Made by a program: the position numbers and the translations under genes. DNA of 11,364 nt from Bacteroidota bacterium (GTDB lineage: Bacteria > Bacteroidota > Bacteroidia > Bacteroidales > VadinHA17). Shown one piece after another: positions 7,001 to 11,364 of the stretch (the stretch's first letter is position 1; the number at the start of each line of letters is the position of its first letter). The DNA is taken from NCBI GenBank assembly GCA_022711195.1, contig JAKLFN010000054.1, positions 1-11,364 of the forward strand, in the 5' to 3' direction. The notes under the pieces are model-generated. The model was not told where the DNA came from. It made no database searches and saw only the letters and a program-made list of their open reading frames with translations.

Positions 7001-9118
7001 CTGGTTATTATCGTTATCAACAAATCCGTTAGCAGGCGTCACAATATATGATGAGCTTCCGTTGAATCCACGTCCTCCGGCAATCCTTCCGGTAACAGCA
7101 GACGTTGCGTTGTTGGTACCGTTGTTGGCATTACTGGTAGCATCGCTTGTGAATGTGGTGCCGTTAAGATGCCATACTCCCTTATAGCTGCTGGTCCAAA
7201 CACCTGTGGTTGAAGGATTGACGCTGATTGTGGAATTTCCATAAAGCATTTTTATGGTTGTTGAAAGTGTATGTGACAACACGGGTATCCTCACCCAGGC
7301 AATATACTGACCAGTGGTCGGTGAATATGATTCAATCTGATGATCAAGCCTGTTACCATTCTCGTCGGTAAAAACTATATCATACCCGTTGGTGTTATAA
7401 ACATGTCCGGAATTTGCTGTTGTCCTCAGCAGTGGTGATGTAAAACTCACCAGTGCAGGAAAGTCTGTAAGATCAGCTGACCCGGAGGCTGGATCTAGGA
7501 TAACATCCATCATATACATATAACCGAGCATTACTGCCGGAAGGTTAATATTTAACGTGGCCTGGTTGCTGGTAGTCGAATATCCCAGGGCATCTGTGAC
7601 GACACAACTGTAGCTCCAGCCTGCCATAATTCCGGGAGCACCCGTAATTGTCAGGGAACTGCTGGTTGTCCCTGAATATATTCCTCCGTCGGAAATGTTA
7701 TGAAATCCGCTGCCGCTATCTTCCTGCCACTGGTAAGACAGGGGAGCGCTTCCGCTTACAGCCACTGTAAATACCGGTGAACAGCCGGTAAAATCAGATG
7801 GATGAGTTGTTATCCTCGGGTGTGGTTTTCCGATCGCCAGGTCAGTATTGGTCGTAGATATGCCGCTCAGACCGGTGCGGGTTATCTCAGAACCTGACAC
7901 GGTACCGTGCGTTCCGTTAAGTGTAAGATTACCGGTAGTTGTCCTTTTTAGTATCCTGGCCCTGGAATCGACATCAGGAAATCCGCTAAAATTAAGGTTT
8001 ACATTATAGTTGTTTGATGAAAGTAATGATGCTGCCACCAGCCTCCAGTAACCCGAAACCTGCCTGTCATATATCCAGTTTCCTCCATCATTAAGAGGAA
8101 GTCCTGCGGTTCCAATGTCGGCACTCTGGAAAAAAACAGTAAGAGTTCCAGCGTTCAGGTTTGTGAATCTGATAATCAGAGGATTATATGACGATGAAGA
8201 TCCGACCGGGAAAAGATAGTCAGTGCCAGTAGCGGAAATATTCCTGCGTACCCGCCCGATGACGGCCCCGGAATTGTATGTAATGTTACCTGTAACAATC
8301 AGTGTATTTGAACCTGCATCAATATTACCCTGAGTCATAATCAGGTTGGTGGTGGTAATATCTCCGGGAAGTGTGACACCTGCAGAATTATCCGTCTGGA
8401 GGTTGAAATAAGTATAACTCCCCAGAGTTTGTGCTACAGGCCCGTTATAGGAAACGGTTCCTGAAGCAGGAGCCGACGCACCACCGCCATCAGTACTGGT
8501 TATGCCTCCGCCGGAGAAGGCCCCTCCTATGTTCAAAATGCCAGTACCGGTAAACCGGATATAGTTCCTGGAACTGTTTGAGATGAAAGTAATATCACCA
8601 TTGACTGTGACGGTACCATCAATAATCCAGATATATGCATCCTGACGATCATTGTTTCCAGTTGTTGCGTAAAGTGATCCTGTTTCAAAAATCCCGTCAC
8701 CAACCCGGATTGACTTTTCATCATCATTACTGTTTGATCTGAGATATGTCTGCCCGGTAACCGTTAATGACCTGCCAGGGTCAAACTGAATATAGGAGTC
8801 ATTGTTTCCCCCATCTATTCTGAGTGCTCCGATAGCATTTGGAACATCAGCTGAAACTGTTACTATTGTGGTATTACGTATATTAACCGTACCTGTTCCT
8901 GTATTCTGTCCGGGGTAGGTACCATCTGAAACCCATGAGGTTCCATTATACCGCTGCCAGTTGGATGTATTATTCCAGTTCCATGTACCTGTTGAATTGG
9001 TTTGATAATCACCTGCCGTCTGTGCATTAACAACAAAGGATGCCCATAGTAACATTAAGATGCAGGAAACTATAACCTTTTTAACCATAGGGCCGGCGGC
9101 TTTTTTACTAAAAATCAT
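4004..9118 (-). CDS. Giant multidomain surface protein: Ig-like, DUF2341, LamG and T9SS type A sorting domain (putative adhesin)
   Basis: Predicted cell-surface protein of 1704 residues, exported through the Sec system and then the T9SS. Residues 1-33 are a signal peptide; a second ATG at 9088 (M11) gives a more compact one. In order: a repetitive beta-rich region (35-430) opening with WNWNNTSNW; an Ig-like domain (434-525; Cys446 and Cys505); DUF2341-like (540-640; FTDENGNRLDHQIESY and IKMLYGN); LamG/concanavalin-like (643-850; WHLNGT, SIWANY, YIYIDG, LDEARFS); a SprB-like repeat (858-922); two more Ig-like modules (925-1003 and 1005-1095; YQWQENG, Cys1017, Cys1074); a second WNNILNW beta region (1098-1265); a region with GYRYISSPF and NPYPSPIDWD (1265-1460) common in T9SS substrates; and a sorting domain (about 1625-1704) ending KSGIYILTLE...RKFIVNR. 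LamG and DUF2341 suggest glycan binding. No catalytic motif is evident. The adhesin role is inferred. Confidence 0.9.
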   Translation of the reverse strand: MIFSKKAAGPMVKKVIVSCILMLLWASFVVNAQTAGDYQTNSTGTWNWNNTSNWQRYNGTSWVSDGTYPGQNTGTGTVNIRNTTIVTVSADVPNAIGALRIDGGNNDSYIQFDPGRSLTVTGQTYLRSNSNDDEKSIRVGDGIFETGSLYATTGNNDRQDAYIWIIDGTVTVNGDITFISNSSRNYIRFTGTGILNIGGAFSGGGITSTDGGGASAPASGTVSYNGPVAQTLGSYTYFNLQTDNSAGVTLPGDITTTNLIMTQGNIDAGSNTLIVTGNITYNSGAVIGRVRRNISATGTDYLFPVGSSSSYNPLIIRFTNLNAGTLTVFFQSADIGTAGLPLNDGGNWIYDRQVSGYWRLVAASLLSSNNYNVNLNFSGFPDVDSRARILKRTTTGNLTLNGTHGTVSGSEITRTGLSGISTTNTDLAIGKPHPRITTHPSDFTGCSPVFTVAVSGSAPLSYQWQEDSGSGFHNISDGGIYSGTTSSSLTITGAPGIMAGWSYSCVVTDALGYSTTSNQATLNINLPAVMLGYMYMMDVILDPASGSADLTDFPALVSFTSPLLRTTANSGHVYNTNGYDIVFTDENGNRLDHQIESYSPTTGQYIAWVRIPVLSHTLSTTIKMLYGNSTISVNPSTTGVWTSSYKGVWHLNGTTFTSDATSNANNGTNNATSAVTGRIAGGRGFNGSSSYIVTPANGFVDNDNNQTISIWANYSVTPSGNANLMSFQNADEESAIQLGFRGGRAVAWKWGGTILADGGTAPTTNIWHYYTYVFDGTTSYIYIDGLLRGSSTEPPQTYAPTEGDIGRYNNGEYLAANLDEARFSMSPKSSGWIMTEYLNQNDPSSFITLGSEEETTILGSVGVCKTTYSLSQGYPAGGVYSGTGVSGTNFNPSVAGVGTHALTYTYTDGASCSNSITKYISVTPVPSAPSAGNTVCCITNISDLSASGTNLKWYSDNTLTTQVGSGTPFATGQTTAGTYTYYVTQTVNGCESVATTVILQIVSSATINTQPLPVSVCSGYDATFSVSVTGYNLTYQWQENGSNLAESGIYSGVTTSTLLLTNPGSGLSGRTYRCIITTTCGTTPLTSSAAALTIVTTNQWTGNAGNDWNNILNWGCGAVPLQLSDVVIPDVANKPVLASGSAATVRNITIASNSSLTISGNTIKISGTISNGGTFNVSAGTVEMNGTSAQQIPAAVFSGNTVKDLVVNNNAGVSLMGSLSVTGSVLVATGSLASNGNLILVSSAARTAYIDGSGAGQITGNVTMQRYLPSGYGYRYISSPFMAATVNGLSPEVNLGSSFPLVYRYDENRTSSGWVSYINPALILNPLQGYSANFGSLHDPELLDITGVVNNGPYSVTLYNHGYTYTNGMNLVGNPYPSPIDWDAASGWTKTNINDAIYFFRPGATDQYGGTYSSYVNGMSSDGFASNIIPSMQGFFVQVSSAGIPVTGILGMNNQVRVNDFSQQYAKSAAKAVSSQLRLSASFSPDTTKNDFLLIYQDDKAADTFSYMTEAIKIFNTDLAVPNIYALSSDAQKLSIRTVMPSEGEALQIPLGVKANKAGTLVFSLKTLSGSFEGNDVYLTDLTAGINQRLNNGGEYSVYLPKAEYLNRFRLDLNATTVGAEDDPAEKYELTAWYSNGILRARIETVIAGRGIIRLSNLTGHRILEEMVTDGGLYEYGVTLKSGIYILTLETGNIRMVRKFIVNR

Positions 9119-9120
9119 AT

Positions 9121-9161
9121 TTATAAAACCAAAACATGACAGCAGTTATTCTGCTGTCATG
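9121..9161 (-). terminator. Terminator-like hairpin between the chaperone and giant surface protein genes
   Basis: A perfect 11-bp inverted repeat, CATGACAGCAG and CTGCTGTCATG (9135-9161), with a 5-base loop, is followed on the minus strand by TTTTGGTTTTATAA. The stem is only 16 bases before the ATG at 9118 and no promoter is visible in the 99-base gap. If it terminates, the giant protein, third subunit and usher would be made only by read-through. Alternatively it is an RNA processing or stability element that sets the ratio of abundant subunits to scarce components. Confidence 0.6.
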
Positions 9162-9217
9162 AATCATATTCTTACTCCCAATGACCAGTAAATGCTCTGA
9201 TAGAACACTCAGGGAGC

Positions 9218-10066
9218 TCATTTCAGATTTATCACACCTTCGGCAAACCGTTCAGGCTTAGTATCCGAAGAGGCTGAATAGGTTACTATCAGTTTCCCTG
9301 TCTTGTAATCCACGCCGTCGGCTCTCCTTAGCGTCAGCTGAAACCTGCGGAGGGAATTGGGCGTATAAACTGCCACACCGTTGGCGATGCCTACACGTGT
9401 GGAGACGCCCGAAGGCGAAACATGATCGACTGCTATATCGCCATATACCGACATATTGCCTGTCCGGTTGAAAGTGAAGCTAAGTACCGGATCCTTATTC
9501 TCAGGAAAGCTTAAAGAGAGGTCTGATAGGGTAACCTTTGCATTTGACTCTCCGATCCTGATTATCACAGGAATGGAGATGCCGAATACTGGTATAAGGC
9601 GGACAGTAAGGGCTGTTGTATCAGTAACTTTCTCTTCTTCCCCAAGAGGCTTTACATCCTGAGTAGCCCTGAAATAGAGGTGAGATCTGTACTCACCCTG
9701 TTGCAGTTCGCCGGTCTGAAAGAGCTGAAGTTTAACTGTCTGCGCTTCATTGGGCCCCAGGATTACGCTTCGTGGGAATATCCTGACAAAGGGATCGGCA
9801 AACTTTTGTCCGGGGTCGGGTTCGGTAATGATTTCAAAAGTGCCATCATCCTTCATTCTTACCTGCTGGAAAGAGATTGCATACCTGGCTGTATCACTGC
9901 CAATATTTGCAAGATTTAGATCAAAAGACCTTGTTCTGCCCTCGAAGACTACACGTCTCGGAGTTATCAGAAGGTTTCCCTGCGAAAAGGCTGTCTGCAC
10001 ATCTGCAGAAGCCATTATCACAAGTGCCAGGGTTATACCGCATAGAAAATTTTTCTTTAATGACAT
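9218..10066 (-). CDS. PapD-like periplasmic pilus-assembly chaperone
   Basis: Predicted periplasmic chaperone of 282 residues that would fold pilin-type subunits by donating a beta strand and carry them to the usher. Residues 1-29 are a signal peptide (ending TAFSQ). Domain 1 shows the PapD layout: LLITPRRVVFEGRTRSFDLN (residues 32-51), with Arg37/Arg38 where the conserved subunit-anchoring Arg is expected; then FVRIFPRSVILGPNEAQTVK (93-112), matching the FxxxPP...L.PgexQ.vR region; and an alternating-hydrophobic strand VKLQLF that would be the donor (G1) strand, followed by GEYRSHLYF. FGISIPVIIRIG (161-172) corresponds to the start of domain 2. PapD itself has about 215 mature residues, so this one is somewhat longer. 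It starts 20 bases after the second DUF4402-type gene. Chaperone identity is fairly sure; specific clients are inferred from gene order. Confidence 0.85.
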   Translation of the reverse strand: MSLKKNFLCGITLALVIMASADVQTAFSQGNLLITPRRVVFEGRTRSFDLNLANIGSDTARYAISFQQVRMKDDGTFEIITEPDPGQKFADPFVRIFPRSVILGPNEAQTVKLQLFQTGELQQGEYRSHLYFRATQDVKPLGEEEKVTDTTALTVRLIPVFGISIPVIIRIGESNAKVTLSDLSLSFPENKDPVLSFTFNRTGNMSVYGDIAVDHVSPSGVSTRVGIANGVAVYTPNSLRRFQLTLRRADGVDYKTGKLIVTYSASSDTKPERFAEGVINLK

Positions 10067-10086
10067 CGCTCGGATTTTTTTACTTT

Positions 10087-10617
10087 TCAGTTAAAATCAA
10101 ATGTTATATTATATGATCCTGTATATATACCGGCAGGATTATCAATAAGCGTGCCGACTTTTAGCGTTGCCCCCACATAAACCATCTGGAATCCGTTCTG
10201 AAGCAACCCAGTGCCCGTTCCCTGCTGAGGTACAGACATCCAGTCCTGTACGATCATTTTCTGTGAACTTCCTGCATGGTTAAGCGTCACCGGACCCGAA
10301 GGTAAAGTTATAGAGAAAGCAGCATCTTCGTTACCTGAAATATAAAAACTGGCAGCATTATGCATTCCTCCGCCGTGAAAGACAGTTCCGAGCACCGAAA
10401 CAGTGTTCTGAGGCGTAATTATTATCTCTCCTCCCTGGGAACCGGGTGAAAATTTCCCGAAGTTCAGCTGTGCCGACTGGCTGGCAGCGAAAACCGGTAT
10501 CACCTCGGCGACTATCTGTCCGGTAACTGTAAATTGTTGTCCGGACTGAGAATAAGCTTCAGGTATAAAAAACAACACTAAACAGAGGCTGAAAAGTATT
10601 TTTACAGGCCTTGTCAT
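10087..10617 (-). CDS. DUF4402-type secreted protein, second copy (putative fimbrial subunit)
   Basis: Predicted secreted beta-sandwich protein of 176 residues. The signal peptide is residues 1-24 (LFSLCLVLFFIPEAYSQ). The mature part opens with a strand of alternating hydrophobic residues (FTVTGQIVAEVIPV). It continues with LNFGKFSPGSQGGEIIITP, AAFSITLP, then YVGATLKVG and a final GIYTGSYNITFDFN, which is the DUF4402 layout. The last 14 residues start with Gly163 and have Phe at the penultimate position, the signature by which PapD-type chaperones recognise pilins. It lies 33 bases downstream of the first copy and 20 bases upstream of the chaperone gene. Subunit function is inferred from this signature and the neighbours; no adhesive site can be seen. 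Confidence 0.82.
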   Translation of the reverse strand: MTRPVKILFSLCLVLFFIPEAYSQSGQQFTVTGQIVAEVIPVFAASQSAQLNFGKFSPGSQGGEIIITPQNTVSVLGTVFHGGGMHNAASFYISGNEDAAFSITLPSGPVTLNHAGSSQKMIVQDWMSVPQQGTGTGLLQNGFQMVYVGATLKVGTLIDNPAGIYTGSYNITFDFN

Positions 10618-10650
10618 TATGATTCCGGAAATTATCCGTTTTTCTTCTCC

Positions 10651-11145
10651 TTAATTATATGCTACGGTAACACTGTATGTTCCGGTATAAGCTCCTGAAG
10701 AAACAGCAGCAGGAACTGTAAGAGTTGCACCAACGCTGAATGTTTCTCCTCCGGCAACTATTGTTCCGGTCGCATTGTGGTTAAAAGCTGTTATATTCAT
10801 GTTATCTGTTCCATTTGTAATTGTAACAGCAGCAACAGGAACTGTGGTTGTATAAGTAAGACCGGTTTCTCCTGCAACAGTGAAAGTACCTGCAGAATGA
10901 GCAGGTGCAGCAGCTGAAACGGCACAGGTGCCTGTGCGTCCTCCGGCAGTCGAGATAATAACGGTGCCGCCTGTATTATATGCAGTACCAAAATGCAATG
11001 TAGCACCTGCTGTCAGGGTGATCGGAGCAATGATCCTGGCGGCAGCACTAGCGTTATTAACTGTGGCGCTGGCCTGTGCATTCAAATTCAATGTAAACGC
11101 TATCATCACGACAGCTGCTGCGAAAATTTTGAAAATCTGTTTCAT
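10651..11145 (-). CDS. DUF4402-type secreted protein, first copy (putative major fimbrial subunit)
   Basis: Predicted secreted beta-sandwich protein of 164 residues, first gene of the operon. The signal peptide is residues 1-24 (KIFAAAVVMIAFTLNLNAQ). The mature part has the DUF4402 order: an alternating N-terminal strand (ARIIAPITL), LHFGTA, GTVIIST, GTFTVAGE, DNMNITAF, FSVGATLTVP and GAYTGTYSVTVAYN. Gly151 sits 14 residues from the end and Tyr is penultimate, exactly the classical pilin C-terminal signature. The mature chain is dominated by Ala, Thr, Val and Gly, contains no Lys, Trp or Gln, and has only five charged residues apart from His. That composition, the promoter-proximal position and the small size fit a polymerising major subunit. 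No strong Shine-Dalgarno precedes the ATG; the leader is AT-rich, as is usual in Bacteroidota. Polymerisation is inference. Confidence 0.85.
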   Translation of the reverse strand: MKQIFKIFAAAVVMIAFTLNLNAQASATVNNASAAARIIAPITLTAGATLHFGTAYNTGGTVIISTAGGRTGTCAVSAAAPAHSAGTFTVAGETGLTYTTTVPVAAVTITNGTDNMNITAFNHNATGTIVAGGETFSVGATLTVPAAVSSGAYTGTYSVTVAYN

Positions 11146-11202
11146 CGTTTAAATTAATTATTAATAACTGTTAATCTTATATACGTATGTTAAAAATTCC
11201 GA

Positions 11203-11232
11203 CAAAAATATAACAATCCGCGAAATGGCAAT
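11203..11232 (-). promoter_or_regulatory. Probable Bacteroidota-type promoter of the operon
   Basis: On the minus strand, TATTTTTG (11210-11203) matches the TAnnTTTG -7 box of Bacteroidota primary sigma factors exactly. An ATTG (11232-11229) lies 18 bases upstream, where the TTTG-like -33 element is expected. Transcription would start near 11197, leaving a leader of about 50 AT-rich bases before the first gene. It sits directly after the terminator of the preceding transcript. This rests on consensus matching only. Confidence 0.55.
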
Positions 11233-11239
11233 CATCCTG

Positions 11240-11286
11240 AAAAAAAATAATTCAACTTGTTCCCCGTGATATTAACAAGCTGAATT
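11240..11286 (-). terminator. Rho-independent terminator of an upstream minus-strand transcript
   Basis: The minus strand reads AATTCAGCTTGTT, a 12-base loop, then AACAAGTTGAATT. This makes a 13-bp stem with one G-U wobble in minus-strand RNA (an A-C mismatch in plus-strand RNA). It is followed by A and eight consecutive Ts (11247-11240). The orientation implies that another minus-strand gene ends just beyond the right edge, so the operon described here starts afresh after it. Confidence 0.75.
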
Positions 11287-11336
11287 AAAAAGAGGTTGCA
11301 TGGAGATGAAGATTTTAATACCTAACGTGTAAAGGT

Positions 11337-11364
11337 GGGTAACCGGTAATCGGTAATCGGATTC
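11337..11364. repeat. Short heptamer tandem repeat at the window edge
   Basis: GGGTAAC, CGGTAAT, CGGTAAT and CGGATTC follow one another, two units being identical and the flanking ones degenerate. The run is cut by the window edge. It lies in the noncoding stretch beyond the terminator. No function can be assigned. Confidence 0.5.

Noticed and set aside
4004..9118. The giant protein as a glycoside hydrolase or lyase because of its LamG and beta-rich repeats
   Set aside because: No catalytic domain or conserved acidic active-site motif is visible. All recognisable modules are binding, structural or sorting domains.

Overview
The window most likely comes from a member of the Bacteroidota (Bacteroidetes). 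The large gene at 4004-9118 ends in a type IX secretion (T9SS) type A sorting domain, which is essentially confined to that phylum. The likely promoter has a Bacteroidota-type TAnnTTTG -7 box, the start codons mostly lack a clear Shine-Dalgarno sequence, and DUF4402-type and DUF2341/LamG proteins are common there. No rRNA or tRNA gene, CRISPR array, transposase or integrase is visible.

All six genes lie on the minus strand and are closely spaced, so they read from right to left as one probable operon. In transcription order: a terminator of an unseen upstream gene (11240-11286) and a promoter (about 11203-11232); a small, lysine-free, Ala/Thr/Val/Gly-rich DUF4402-type secreted protein (10651-11145), the probable major subunit; a second DUF4402-type protein (10087-10617); a PapD-like periplasmic pilus chaperone (9218-10066); a terminator-like hairpin (9121-9161); a 1704-residue multidomain surface protein with Ig-like, DUF2341, LamG and T9SS sorting domains (4004-9118); a third, divergent DUF4402-type protein (3489-4001); and a 3.4 kb gene running off the left edge (1-3416). 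That last gene encodes an outer-membrane usher-like protein whose C-terminus carries at least two, probably three, SPOR peptidoglycan-binding domains.

The best overall reading is a chaperone-usher-type fimbrial locus in a Bacteroidota genome. It has candidate pilins with the C-terminal glycine-14 / penultimate-aromatic signature that PapD-like chaperones recognise, a chaperone, and an usher. Two features are unusual. The usher is fused to peptidoglycan-binding SPOR repeats, and the operon includes a giant T9SS-exported adhesin, so two outer-membrane export routes appear to be combined. The parts are recognised from sequence patterns. Assembly into a fimbria and the link between the two routes are inference. 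The plus strand appears to carry no genes.
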